From Zerene cesonia (taxonomy: Eukaryota > Arthropoda > Insecta > Lepidoptera > Pieridae), in contig NC_052112.1 of NCBI RefSeq assembly GCF_012273895.1, positions 2,480,001 to 2,544,000 on the forward strand: a DNA stretch of 64,000 nucleotides, given 5' to 3'. The notes beneath the pieces are model-generated. The model made no database searches. It saw only the letters and a program-made list of their open reading frames with translations, and was not told the DNA's origin. Positions within the stretch are counted from its first letter, which is position 1. Every line of letters starts with the position of its first letter. This document shows, in pieces, positions 24,131 through 35,484 of the stretch. Position numbers and translations under genes: made by a program.

Positions 24131-25820
24131 GTATTGATATAACAAGGATGCTTTTAAAATTGGCTATTGACACTCCTTTCAATAAAAAGTAAGTCTTTAT
24201 TAAAAGTATGGATCGTTGATACTATAGTTTTCTAAAGAGCTGTCTACATTCGATGTATGACTAAAGCTCCCTGTTTGCCGAGTTTCATCAAAACTTGTGC
24301 TACAGATTACTGAGTGATGTACGTAAACAACTGAACACGTTAGATTAAATATTTCCAAACGATAAGCGTTGATTTGTAATTGGCATCTGTTTTACTGTCT
24401 GTAGTATCGTGAAAGCGTGTTTATGTTGAAATACTTTTTCTACATTACGAAGAAGTTCTAGAACCGAAATATATTATAAAGTATCGGTAATATGAAATTT
24501 TTAATGACGCTGTTGTCGTTAGTCTTAAGAAATTGCTGATGAAAATTATTAATTGTCCAACAATGTCAATAAAATACCTTTGCCCAATTGTGATGATTAA
24601 TACACCTGATATGTCAAAGTCTATCCATCGGTTTGGTGTTATGGTATAACATAAATCCTCCTTCGGACTTTCGAATTATAAAAAAGACAGCATTACTTTC
24701 GTCTTGCTCACTCGTTTAAAAAAACTTTCGAAAAACAAGAAATAAAAAATTTGTCTTTACAATATTAATCTAGATTTAGAAAAGTTTTGTCCCCGGCTAA
24801 CATATTATTCCCTTCAATACCGTGCATCGCAAGCAATTAGGACATTCCTGCGCAATGATCTGAGCTAGTCACCCGAGTGCGAGCTGTAAATTGGATAATA
24901 GATACAGAGACATGTGCTAGCATATTATTTAAGCCGCAATGCGGACGTTCCACGTTCAAATGAGTACAGCGAGTTTACGATAGCTTCTGTTTATTTTACA
25001 TTTTTAAATTTAAACGTATTTATCATTTGCCAGCTATGAAAGCGATGGTCGTAATTGGTAAATACTTTATTTGGTTGAACCATCGATACATCGTGATTAA
25101 AACTACTTTTCAGTTAAAAGCTTTTGGTTGTCAAGTTATTTCTACTAGTATTAAAATGACGACAATTGCGTCAAAATTCAAACTTCGGGGTTGCTTCATT
25201 CATTAAAATAGTAGGTCAATGAAAACTGAAACTGATATTCTAATCTAATCTGTCGTAATACAATATCGAAAAATATTCGATAAAATTATCTCAAATAACT
25301 TTATAGCACAGACTTCATATTTCAAACAACATAACGATAAAAAAAATAAACAATTGAATATCGTCTCTATTGCCGTGTGAATTTACTGTGTCATACAAAC
25401 GCACAACCTCCATGTCAATTCCGATCACGCAATATTTTTTACGGTAGCTAAATTTCCGTTTCAACCTATACGGATAGTTCCGTTAGATTTTGAATATTTA
25501 ATTTATATTATAAACGATAAGGAACTGATCGCTATGTTACCATATAAAAAATGCGCTTAAAATATAGGAAAGGTATTAATATTCTGTATATTCAAGCAAA
25601 GAGTTCTGAAGTTACTGAGAAGTTTCCGATACTTTCATCTCTCATACTTGAAGAGACTTCAAAAGATAACATCGTTACTTTAATGTAATCTTATAGTTCA
25701 AATGGCCGTTATAAGCTGGATACTGTGAATATCGTATTATAATTTGGATTTATTAAAATAATATTATTAGTTTAATGCAAAAGGAGAAAAATATCTAAAT
25801 ACATAGCTGTAATTCACGGT

Positions 25821-26010
25821 GGCTGACTAACACTATGTCAGTAACGTTGATTTATCCAATATACAGCCCAAACCACTGGAAAGATAGGGCTGAAATTTAC
25901 CATGCAGATAGATGTTGTGACGTAGGCGTCCGCTAAGAAAGAATTTTGATACATTCTACCCCCAAGGGGATAAAATAGGGGATGAAAGTTTGTGCCATAA
26001 AAATTTATAT
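25821..26010 (+). mobile_element. Helitron-like element, fifth family, 3' end lost
   Basis: Contains CCCAAACCACTGGA, the GACGTAGGCGTCCGCTAAGA core and CCCCAAGGGGATAAAATAGG. It parallels the copy at 30314. Beyond it, 26100-26155 is the inverted head of the third family. Confidence 0.55.
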
Positions 26011-26525
26011 ATTCATAAATCTTTTCTACAAAAAGGTTCCTACCTCATGAATCACTTTATCTATTGAAAAAATCCTTCAAAATATGTAGCGTAGTTTTAA
26101 ATAACGTAGACACACAGATGGCGGAAAACGACTTTGTTTTATTCTATATAGTTATAAAACGTAAATTTCTTACAGACAGAACTTAGAAGTTTATAGTTTA
26201 TACTCAAACCGATTAATATCCAGACGAAATGCAAATTTCAAATGTGTTTGTTTATTCTACCTACTTTAGAAATAGCGTGGTGTGCGATACACCGACCTTG
26301 ACACACTAATGCTGAGCAAATAAACCTGGTTTCTCTCTTTCATATAGATGTTGATGGCGTGCGGACTATTATATTGTCAATGTTGATAAATATCGCTAAA
26401 TATACTGGAGATAAAGATCTTTTGAAATCAAGTTATCTAGGCTGGTTTTTGTTACATAATTTCAATAGGTGAAAAAATGAGTGTGACTTGACACTATGTT
26501 GTCGTGGTTATATACTATATATATA

Positions 26526-27671
26526 CACTGGTCGTCAAAAAAATCGGCCCACCTTCATTTTGTATACTAACTATCGATTGTTTCACAAATAAATCANNNN
26601 NNNNNNNNNNNNNNNNNNNNNNNNNNNNNNNNNNNNNNNNNNNNNNNNNNNNNNNNNNNNNNNNNNNNNNNNNNNNNNNNNNNNNNNNNNNNNNNNNNNN
26701 NNNNNNNNNNNNNNNNNNNNNNNNNNNNNNNNNNNNNNNNNNNNNNNNNNNNNNNNNNNNNNNNNNNNNNNNNNNNNNNNNNNNNNNNNNNNNNNNNNNN
26801 NNNNNNNNNNNNNNNNNNNNNNNNNNNNNNNNNNNNNNNNNNNNNNNNNNNNNNNNNNNNNNNNNNNNNNNNNNNNNNNNNNNNNNNNNNNNNNNNNNNN
26901 NNNNNNNNNNNNNNNNNNNNNNNNNNNNNNNNNNNNNNNNNNNNNNNNNNNNNNNNNNNNNNNNNNNNNNNNNNNNNNNNNNNNNNNNNNNNNNNNNNNN
27001 NNNNNNNNNNNNNNNNNNNNNNNNNNNNNNNNNNNNNNNNNNNNNNNNNNNNNNNNNNNNNNNNNNNNNNNNNNNNNNNNNNNNNNNNNNNNNNNNNNNN
27101 NNNNNNNNNNNNNNNNNNNNNNNNNNNNNNNNNNNNNNNNNNNNNNNNNNNNNNNNNNNNNNNNNNNNNNNNNNNNNNNNNNNNNNNNNNNNNNNNNNNN
27201 NNNNNNNNNNNNNNNNNNNNNNNNNNNNNNNNNNNNNNNNNNNNNNNNNNNNNNNNNNNNNNNNNNNNNNNNNNNNNNNNNNNNNNNNNNNNNNNNNNNN
27301 NNNNNNNNNNNNNNNNNNNNNNNNNNNNNNNNNNNNNNNNNNNNNNNNNNNNNNNNNNNNNNNNNNNNNNNNNNNNNNNNNNNNNNNNNNNNNNNNNNNN
27401 NNNNNNNNNNNNNNNNNNNNNNNNNNNNNNNNNNNNNNNNNNNNNNNNNNNNNNNNNNNNNNNNNNNNNNNNNNNNNNNNNNNNNNNNNNNNNNNNNNNN
27501 NNNNNNNNNNNNNNNNNNNNNNNNNNNNNNNNNNNNNNNNNNNNNNNNNNNNNNNNNNNNNNNNNNNNNNNNNNNNNNNNNNNNNNNNNNNNNNNNTTTT
27601 TTCTATAGTTTGAGAAAAATTCACAATTTGCGGTAAAAATGCAGGTGGGCCGATTTTTTTGACGACCAGTG
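26526..27671. mobile_element. Tc1/mariner-type transposon with perfect 29-bp ends, interior in an assembly gap
   Basis: The left end begins CACTGGTCGTC (26526-26554) and the right end (27643-27671) is its exact reverse complement over 29 bp. TA dinucleotides flank both ends (26524-26525 and 27672-27673), the target duplication typical of Tc1/mariner. Only about 71 bases inside the left end and 75 at the right end are sequenced; the middle is a 1000-N gap. Whether it carries a transposase gene cannot be told. The X-filled open frames across the gap have no meaning. Confidence 0.85.
26597..27596. other. Assembly gap, exactly 1000 N
   Basis: A run of exactly 1000 unknown bases. The round number suggests a fixed-size placeholder, so distances across it are not reliable. 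Confidence 0.99.
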
Positions 27672-28263
27672 TAGTAAGTATAGACTTTGTCAGAATAAGT
27701 AGGCTTCGTTTTTACCGAAACTTATTTATACCTCTTAATTAGAAAAAAAAAATATTCGGTAATATCTTTTGGAAAATCAAATAATAAGTAATACTTGTAG
27801 TATACTAATTGAATGTTGGTTTTTTGTTAGATAAAAAGGTAATTATAAAAATCCGTTGAAATTTGTATATAATAAATTCGCCCGGTTAAAACACAAATAA
27901 TGTTCCTTTCAAAATTTAACAAGTACCCTCGTTTGTAAGCTAATTAAAAAAAGGTAGCTGGTAGGTCTGTTGAATGAATTAGAACACGAGTTACAATGGA
28001 ATTACAATAAAAGGATAAAAACTGTGAAGGAAGCCAGACTTGGTGATGTCGGAAGGTTGACGTGTACTTTCCATTCAGATGATAAATATTACTAGATTCT
28101 CGTTTCTTCTCCCGTTTGGTTAGGGATTCCCATGGGAATGAGATTTTCACTCCATAGTCTATATAACTCTCCAACCTCCTATCTATCTCAAAGCACAAAA
28201 TTCATAAGACAATGTTGTTTTATTCCGACTAAAGGATAAACAAGCAAACACACTTCGCTTTAA

Positions 28264-28425
28264 TCTACACTAATATTATGAAGAGGAAACTTTTGTATTT
28301 TCGTCACTATTACAGGCAAAAACTGCTAAACCGATTTAAAAACTCTTGTATCATTAATAATTTACATATCACTGAGTGACATAGGGCATATTTCTACCAC
28401 GAACGGGGCCAGGGCGAACAGTTAG
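28264..28425 (+). mobile_element. Helitron-like element, sixth family
   Basis: Head TCTACACTAATATTATGAAG, tail GAACGGGGCCAGGGCGAACA followed by a decayed GTTAG. It shares the head with other families but differs in body. Confidence 0.5.
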
Positions 28426-28942
28426 TTAATAATATAAAGAAAGAAAGTGACGATTAGTGAATCATTTATTTCTCTTTAGAATTTTATTAAGTTCACAAGA
28501 TTCTGTCCATATTCCTAAATTAACTATCCTATTCATGAATTTCATAATATTAATCATCACTAATGACGTCACAAGCCACGAAATAAATAGCACTTGATTA
28601 ATAATAAAGTTAGTTTACGATCCTGCACTGGGTTAACGCAAACAGTTATATAATAATAGTGCCATGAAATACGTAAGCATTGGTTGGTGTTATATGCTCC
28701 AATTTATTGTTTGTTCCCGTAAATATATGCGAGGAATAGACATGTGTTTGTTGAACAAAACAAATATACAAGCTGATGGAAGATTCATAGTGAAATTTTA
28801 AGATAATCGAAGAAACAGCTGTTATTATAACTTAATTTAAACTTACAACATGAATATTTTAGTGCTTTGGTTGAATTTTTTAGAAATTTCGAATTTTGTT
28901 ATTAGGTGTTTTCAAAATAGCATAAAATGTAACCTTATATAA

Positions 28943-29116
28943 CTAGCTATTGGCCTCGACTTCGCCCGTACTATTCCGGGGTAAAAAGTAATCCTATAGC
29001 AGGAAATAACGTAGCTTTCTTTTGGTGAAAGAAATTTCAAAATCAGACTTGTAGTTCCGGAGCCTTTACAAAGAAACAAAAAAAAACTTTTCGTCTTTAT
29101 TATATTAGTATAGATA
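28943..29116 (-). mobile_element. Helitron-like element, decayed
   Basis: The minus strand ends GGGCGAAGTCGAGGCCAATAG near CTAG. The head is TCTATACTAATATAATAAAG. The open frame on this strand is part of the repeat, not a gene. Confidence 0.55.
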
Positions 29117-29937
29117 TACATTACAATAATGTCAGTAGCTGATATTTTTTTAGCATTTGTTTAAAAGACATGTTTACACGTGTTATGCTCGCATAATGAG
29201 ATCATACTTCTTTATTTTATTGCTTGCTTTTAAGAAAATCCGATTGTTTCTTTATTTATTTAGAACATGAACAAAAGAATTCGCAAAATAAAATATACCT
29301 AGACAATATACAGCTTATCGCTACACATTAATCTCTTTCAGACTCTCTCAGGTAAAAACAAATTACAATAGTAATAATCTTTTTTACAAAAATACTAAAT
29401 ACGATGCGTTTTTTAAGAAAACTATATTTAATAAATAGACTAAACGAATTTAGTATTATTACAATGTCTAAGCTTTAATTACTAGATATATAATTGTATT
29501 GATGTAATAGAAATAATGATTGAAATTTCTTCGTAAGTTCTTAAGAAATAAATAATTACATTATATCAAAAAGATTTAAACACGAATCTTAAATTCGAAT
29601 AGAATTTTTGAGATCCTTGTTTTGTTTAGTTAAAGTCTGAATTAAAGAAAATAAAAACATATTAAAATTAGCGGTAGGTATGAAGTTATGTTTAATTGAA
29701 TAAAGCAAAACGGAATATATACGTACGATAGACTAATATATTGAGGTGTATATGTGATTTATTAAGGAAGATGCCTCAAACCGGGTTGTACGACGGACAC
29801 CCGGATATCCTATTTGGCCAGGCTTCCTGTTTCTCTACGTTACTTGTACCTACAATTTAATTAAAATGAACTGTCATACATTATACAGCCTATAATAGTT
29901 AGAAGGGTAAGTTATCTAAAGTATGGTTTCCTACTAA

Positions 29938-30144
29938 TCCTACTTCTTACTTATATTATAAATGCAAAAGTTTGTAAGGATGTGTGTGTGTTTGTTGCTC
30001 TTTCACGCAAAAACTACTGAACCGATTGCAATGAAATTCGGTACGTAGACAGCTGAACAACTGGAATAACATATAGGCAACTTTTTATCCCGACATTCCT
30101 ACGGGATACGGACTTACACGGGTGAAACCGCGGGACGCAGCTAG
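29938..30144 (+). mobile_element. Helitron-like element, main family, full length
   Basis: From TCCTACTTCTTACTTATATT to the hairpin CGGGTGAAACCGCGGGACG and CTAG, then T. An extra TCCTACTAA lies just before the head. Confidence 0.87.
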
Positions 30145-30313
30145 TCTCCTATAAATCCTACCAACATTGTAGAAGGAATAATTTATTAACAGATTTGGTT
30201 CAAATTTGTCGCATATTAACATATAGACAATGGCATATATATAACCTAAACAACAACTTAGCATATTTTATATTTAAATATTATTTCTCCTTAATGTTGC
30301 AAAAAACTAAAAG

Positions 30314-30524
30314 GTGACTGACTCATCTATCAACGCAAAGCCCAAACTACTGGACCGATCAGGCTGCAATTTGGCGTGTAGATAGCTACTATAATGTAGG
30401 CATCCGATAAGAAGAGAAGAGAGAAGATTTTTGATAAATTCTAACCCTAAGGGGATAAAATATGGAAGTTAGTACCATGTAAATTAATTTTGACCACGCG
30501 GCCGAAGCTGCGGGAAACAGCTAG
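30314..30524 (+). mobile_element. Helitron-like element, fifth family
   Basis: It has AGCCCAAACTACTGGACCGA, ATGTAGGCATCCGATAAGA and a tail CCACGCGGCCGAAGCTGCGG ending CTAG, followed by T. Confidence 0.65.
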
Positions 30525-30765
30525 TTTGTGAAAACCGAAAGCCGCGTGTAGTATTAAATACATTTTCAAGCATTATCATACAAAATCGATACATCATTCG
30601 TGATGCGACACTGTTGCTTTAGACGCGAAGTGATTTCAGATTCTATTTACGCAGTAGTGTTCAAACTTCAAGGTGCATATGGTAATAATTTCATTTATTA
30701 TTCACAGACGGGCTCGTCACATTACGGGTGACGAAACCGGGGCAATAAATAGTCATATATTAACA

Positions 30766-30994
30766 CTAGCTCTCCGCCCGCGGCTTTTCCCGCGTAGTCG
30801 CAGGTAAGATAGACTCGGGGTTTTCCTCGCATGTTCCCGTTATCGTGAGATTACCGGGATAAAAATGTTTTTTATATCCTATATCCCTCCCCCGGTTCTA
30901 AGCTACCCCTGCACAAATTTTCAGCCCAATCGTTTAATCCGTTCTTGAGTTATAAATAGTGTAACTAACACCACTTTCTTTTATATATATAGAT
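30766..30994 (-). mobile_element. Helitron-like element, seventh family
   Basis: The minus strand ends GCCGCGGGCGGAGAGCTAG. The body contains CAGGGGTAGCTTAGAACCGG. The head is an AT run near 30990. Confidence 0.6.
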
Positions 30995-31096
30995 GACAAA
31001 GCGTTACTTTTGTATCGTTACAAGGGGTAAAGGAAAGGTTATAATGATGTTAGTTTATTTGAAGCGTGCAAGTTTTTACATGCAAATTAATTCTAA

Positions 31097-31306
31097 CTAG
31101 CTCCGCCCCGCGGTTTTAACTGCGTAAGTCCGTATCCCGTAGGTATATCGGGATAAACATTTGCCTATGTGCTATTAAAGTTGTCCAGCTATCTACGTAC
31201 CAAATTTCATTGCGATCGGTTCGGTAGGTTTTAAGTGAACGAGTAACAAACAAACACATACACACATACATCCTCACAAACTTTCGTATTTATAATATTA
31301 GTAGGA
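31097..31306 (-). mobile_element. Helitron-like element, main family, full length
   Basis: On the minus strand it begins TCCTACTAATATTATAAATA and ends with a mutated hairpin and GGGGCGGAGCTAG, flanked by A/T. Diverged but complete. Confidence 0.85.
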
Positions 31307-31387
31307 TTTAGCGTATTTAGTACGTTGACTAGATAAACTTAGATAATGACGTCTAAATATTTATTTTCTTGAATATACGAGCTTTAT

Positions 31388-31567
31388 TATATAGTATAAA
31401 GCAAAGTCGCTTCCCGCGTCTGTATGTATGTATGCTTAGATCTTCAAAACTACACAACAGATTTTGATGGGGATTTATTTTAATACGTAGAGGAAGAGGA
31501 AGGTTTATCATTTTACATCTATTAAACTACTCCGAATTTTGCGTGCAAAGCCGCGGATAAAATTAGT
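31388..31567 (+). mobile_element. Helitron-like element, third family
   Basis: Head AAAGCAAAGTCGCTTCCCGC, ACTACACAACAGATTTTGAT core and tail GTGCAAAGCCGCGGATAAAA followed by TTAG. Confidence 0.5.
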
Positions 31568-31934
31568 ATCGTATAAAATTATAAATTATGTGTTTTGTGG
31601 TATAGAGGTCGATGAAAATCATATTATTGAGGCTATGTCGGTCGATGAATAAATAATATCATTTACTGTCAAGGTATTTGAGTTATGCAGGTGTTGTGTG
31701 TATATTCATATATTATTTATTTGCTGGATATATTCTCTATAGGGAAAAGATTGTCACTTTTCCCGCCTTTATTATTGTTTTTAAAAAACGATCAAGGTTA
31801 TCAAATTATGTCCATCTGTGATCAGATATCGCAAATATTGATTTTTAATATTTGTTTGGCCATCTGTTTCATCCGAGTAAGTAGATAAACTAGTATAAGT
31901 GTAAGTGGTAATAAACTATGAATTATATTTTACA

Positions 31935-32120
31935 CCAGCTCCACGCCCCGGCTTCGCCCGAGTAGTATTTTATCGTAATTGAAATAAATATTGTAAACAT
32001 TTCTACCTTTTAAGTTGGATCAAACTGAACATGGTGAGCAAAATTTATTAAAATCGTTCGAGTAGTTTAGGAGTCTACTGCGGACTAACAATGTGACACG
32101 TAATTTATATATATTAAGAT
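31935..32120 (-). mobile_element. Helitron-like element, fourth family
   Basis: The minus strand tail is GGGCGAAGCCGGGGCGTGGAG followed by a mutated CTGG. The body matches the copy at 20611. Confidence 0.55.
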
Positions 32121-33153
32121 TTTTAAACAAATAAGGTACATGAAGAACAAAAACACGATTTATTTGCTAAAATAATTAAACGAACAGTAGATTTATTTGC
32201 AAAACTCTAAAAACCAACTATAATTCTATAGATTTACTTAGCGTTTTCAAAGGGTTTATTACCTGATCATATTGGCAGATCCCTTTTTATCTTTCTCTTA
32301 TCTCCACGATCTTAGAATGTTTAGAGTTGACTATGGTGCTTTATGAGGCTACCGGCTAAGCATTTTTTATGGATATGATAATACAATGTAACGGCATACC
32401 TTTTGTTATGGAAATGAGTGCGTAGTTCGATGCGCACTTTCTCTATGTTGCAATATTGATTATAATTGAATGTCACTGGAATGATGGATAATAATTTGTG
32501 TAGTGTAATTTAAATATTGCCATTATAAGTGATATAAAACACTGTTTGACTTGATTAGATCGATGTTATGTGCGTTATAATATGTATATTGGATGATATT
32601 GATTTAAAATCTATATTGACTTAGCGACGATTAAATGTATGATAATTTAATAGCTATGTCCAGTTGCAAGTACGCTCAGTGCATGTTAAGTTATTTAAAT
32701 TATTTCTAGTTATATTTGACAATTATAAAAGCTAGTTATCTTAGATTTCGTTATGTTTATAGTGATGTTATATGAATTGTTTTTGTAGTAAAGGTAAATG
32801 TTGGGTTGGATTCGTAATTACGTGGACGGCAAGATGGCAAATGGCCTAATGTCATTGCGAGGTCATCGCCCTCCATTGATCGGTCTGTTTGTAAACATTG
32901 CGAGATATTTAAATTTTGTGAATAGTATTTATTAGTAGAGATGCAGTTAGTGTTATCTCTCAAGTTAGTGTTGCTTAGAGCTACTAAATGACGATTTGCA
33001 GTAATTATGTATAGCAGTTTCTTGCATTGTTCTAGCATTATTTATCATGACTATGATATATATGTCGATTGTTTGCAGATGTATCAGTTGGGCTTATTAA
33101 CTAATTGCGTAATGAATAGTGAATGGGTCTAGAGATGAGGTTGTAGAGCTTAC

Positions 33154-34883
33154 CTGTACGATTTGGGCGCTGTCCTTGTCGAGCAGGAACTCCATGGACT
33201 TGTGCGGGCGCGGCGCGCGCTGGTCGGGCGGCGCGAGGGCCAGCAGCGAGCGCGCGTGCAGCACCGTGCGCTGCGTGTCCACGTCCGTCTCCAGCACGCC
33301 GGGCGCGGGCGCGGGCGGCGGGCGCGGCCGCGGCGGCTTGTGCGCCACGCCGCCCGGGACGACCGCCGGCGGCCGCGACACACCTTCGTCCTTCAGCGGG
33401 ATCCGCACATACTGCGGCCCGGCAGCCGGCCGCGCTCCCTGCGCCGCGTCTGCCGCGCTCGCCGCCGTGCCGCCCGCCCGCCCGTTCGCGCCTGCGCCGC
33501 GGCCCTTCTTGCGCCCCGAGAAGCGGAAGTTAGCGAATCGCGAGAGGAAGCCTGCGATGCGGCTGCGCGGTGCGCGCGCGCCCGCTTCCGACATCGCCGC
33601 GGGAAGGTCTGCGGCCGGCGCGCTCTCCCCGCTCCCCACCACCACGACCTCCGCGTCGGCCGCGTCGTCGCTCGCGCTCGAGCTCTCGCTAGGCGCGGTC
33701 TCCGTGCTCGCGCTCGCTTCCCGCCAACTCACTTCAGCCACTATCGGCGAGAACGTCACGCCTTTGGAGCCCGCCGACACGGACCGCATCGGCGGAACGC
33801 TGTCTGGCGGCGCGACCAGCTGCAGTGACGCGCGTAATTCTTCAGGTGTTTCGCGATTGGGTGTAGTCCGTGATCTTAATTCTGGCGTGGATCGAACTCG
33901 GGCGTCCCCAGCTCGTAAAGGTGTAGAGGTAAATGCTGGTTCGCGTATAGGTTCTGGCGACGGTGAGCGGGGTGGTGAAGGGGTCGGAGAGGATGGTTCT
34001 ATTCGCCGCCGTAATTCATCTAACACATCATCCCACGCCCCCCAAGAGTCTCTAAGTCGTTTTGCGGTTAACACTGAAATCTCACGATCGTAATTACCAG
34101 TATCGGCCAGAGCTCTCTTTGCATTTTCATCCAGCCTGCGGGCTGTCGCTTCCATTTCACGTGTGAAAGCTCTCTCTGATTCGGTCGTGGAGTCGCTACC
34201 CGCGCTCGGTTCTCTTGCAGGTGTTGAGCGGACGGGGCATGCTACCACTTCAACGGGAGGCGGGGGTGGCGGGTGTGGTGGATGGTGCGCGGGGCGCGGG
34301 GGCGGCGGCGGCGGCAGGCGCGGCCGCCTGGGCCCACCGCGATAATCCAGAGCTGTAAGGTCCGCCACACTGACAGTAAAGCTATCACACACTTCGAACG
34401 TTTGGCGAAACCGCGCGTTGTGCGTCGCGTGGCGTCGCGGCTCGGCGCACACGTCCAGCTCTGCGGGCAGGGACAGCGCGCGCGCGGCTCGCGGCGGCCG
34501 GCGGCCCGCACTGGGCGAGGCGAGGCACGGCACGCTCCCGGCGGCGCTGGGCCCGTGCGCTATTTCGGGCTCGCGCCGCGCCGGCGGGGGCGGCCGCCGC
34601 GCGCGCTCACTGTAACCGCTGTCTTCGCTGAGGTTCTCGGCGGAGAGGTGCGCGCGGGGAGCGGGCCGAGACGGTGGCGGTGACGACGGCGGTGATTCCA
34701 GCGAGTCTGGAGACAAACTGGGAGACGCGGGCGCTGCACATGAACGTTCGAGCGATTCGAACTGAGCCAGGCTGGAGGAGCGGGACAGTGAACCGGTGCT
34801 GGTGGGCGACGTGGCGCGCTCCCGCCTGCGCCGCTTCGCCGGGCAGGCCCACTCACGCTCCGACTCGCTATCGCACTCTGATC
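33154..34883 (-). CDS. Large GC-rich exon of the host gene, disordered Ser/Pro/Arg-rich region
   Basis: This 1730-nt exon has two bases plus 576 codons (residues 87-662 of the joined protein). The acceptor is TTTTGTCCTGTAG|GATCAGAG and the donor ACAG|GTAAGC, in phase 0. The open frame runs on both sides, but residues upstream of 34883 and the 18 codons after 33154 are intronic. Visible features: a basic cluster AKRRRRER near residue 101 (possible nuclear signal); Ser-rich patches such as SLSRSSSLAQF; a poly-proline tract near 273-296 (SH3, EVH1 or profilin ligand by analogy); a charged, probably helical segment near 333-385; KGVTFSPIVAEVSWRE near 457; a basic aromatic helix, SRIAGFLSRFANFRFSGRKK, near 525-545; and KSMEFLLDK near the end. 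The ordered motifs suggest short linear binding sites in a scaffold or cytoskeletal adaptor, but no catalytic domain is seen. The exon is far more GC-rich than its surroundings. Confidence 0.9.
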
Positions 34884-35292
34884 CTACAGGACAAAATGAA
34901 CTACTGAAAAACGTGCGTTTCAGAATAGAATTAAATCTGGACGACACGCGTCGTAACGAACTGGGACCGGTAATGACAATGACACCAAATTGTGATACAA
35001 GAATGGGCCTTGGAAGTACGCCAAAAAAGCAAAAGCATAGATATTAACAATCCTTGAGAAAAAAATAACATCTCATTGTATATTATGAGTAATTTACATA
35101 CTTATTCTCCCATGTACAATGTTATTAAAAAAAAAATAACGCAAAGACCCCTAGTCACAATTTTTTTTAAAGCGCGCCATCTATATAGTATTGTCGTAAC
35201 TACGTGACTTTACTAACAAATCTCGGCTGCACGAATATACTATTTGACGATAGATGGCGCTTATATCACAACTTATTCTATCGCTATCTTAC
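34884..35292 (-). other. Short host-gene intron with an inverted GCGCCATCTAT pair
   Basis: A 409-bp intron with a GTAAGA donor and a pyrimidine-rich TGTAG acceptor. It contains opposed copies of AGATGGCGC (35174-35182 on minus, 35252-35260 on plus). The copies either form the ends of a tiny inverted-repeat element (35170-35262) or are a pair of CTCF-like sites. Nothing else is seen in it. Confidence 0.75.
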
Positions 35293-35484
35293 CTCCATTT
35301 CCACGGACGTGTATAACGGAGTCGGCATCAGAATCAGAAAGCCAAGTGGCTGCTGAGGAGCGTTCGGAACGTAAGTCATCGCTTGTCTCTTCTACTATCG
35401 TTTCGAGATATAGAGCGTGAGTGCTGCCATTGTCTCCTGCGGACAAATTTCAGTGTTATTTCGCTAATCACCACTAGATGGCGA
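35170..35484. promoter_or_regulatory. Cluster of three CTCF-like motifs
   Basis: AGATGGCGC occurs at 35174-35182 (minus) and 35252-35260 (plus), and CCACTAGATGGCGA at 35471-35484 (plus). The last matches the CTCF core CCASYAGRKGGCRS at all but the final base. The cluster brackets the second coding exon. CTCF recognition of AGRTGGCGC-type sites is established in insects; binding here is inference. Confidence 0.4.
35293..35436 (-). CDS. Second coding exon of the host gene
   Basis: The exon is bounded by a good acceptor (TTTGTCCGCAG|GAGACAATGG) and a consensus donor (GGAG|GTAAGATAG). It is 144 nt long: two bases, 47 codons, one base. The frame is open throughout and reads about DNGSTHALYLETIVEETSDD, then a Ser/Asp/Arg-rich stretch ending SVIHVRGNG. 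It is residues 38-85 of the joined protein. The segment is acidic and serine-rich and probably disordered, with possible casein-kinase-type sites (SDSDADS); that is inference. Both phases match the neighbouring exons, which is the main evidence that it is real. It is only 409 bp from the large exon, so the two are probably spliced together constitutively. Confidence 0.82.

Larger units (their letters stand above)
3701..26525. other. Left-central part of the 31.7-kb host intron
   Basis: AT-rich intron with the mobile elements listed separately. Small open frames (for example 5415-5672, 14348-14653, 17781-18032, 21159-21407, 21802-22044) are AT-rich, lack recognisable motifs and look like chance. 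Moderately GC-rich, non-repeat patches lie at about 18230-18320, 18900-19030 and 20100-20360. Confidence 0.7.
27674..33153. other. Right part of the 31.7-kb host intron
   Basis: AT-rich, with a dense run of Helitron-like elements at 28.2-32.1 kb. A 93-codon minus-strand frame at 32757-33038 lies just beyond the large exon's donor but shows no clear splice sites in phase. I see no gene. Confidence 0.7.

Noticed and set aside
23943..24182. 79-codon minus-strand frame
   Set aside because: It is the translation of a tRNA-derived SINE with box A and box B.
26504..27624. Frames of about 369 codons across the first N run
   Set aside because: They consist of unknown bases and carry no information. 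The same applies to 52553-53635.
32757..33038. Extra host exon just downstream of the large exon
   Set aside because: The minus-strand frame lacks a convincing acceptor and donor in phase, and the direct join to 1442 already fits.
33097..33153. Last 18 codons (VSSTTSSL...) of the same frame
   Set aside because: They follow a GTAAGC donor and read into the intron; the phase fits the exon at 1442 instead.
34884..34947. N-terminal MSSRFNSILKR... of the 616-codon frame as the real protein start
   Set aside because: The first codon is GTG, and a strong acceptor at 34883 in phase with the exon at 35293 shows that this part is intronic.
33119..35047. Long plus-strand and other-frame ORFs opposite the large exon (for example 33119-34093, 33163-33828, 34273-34683)
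   Set aside because: They are Arg/Ala/Gly/Pro-rich shadows of the GC-rich minus-strand exon, whose frame alone has matching splice sites and phases.
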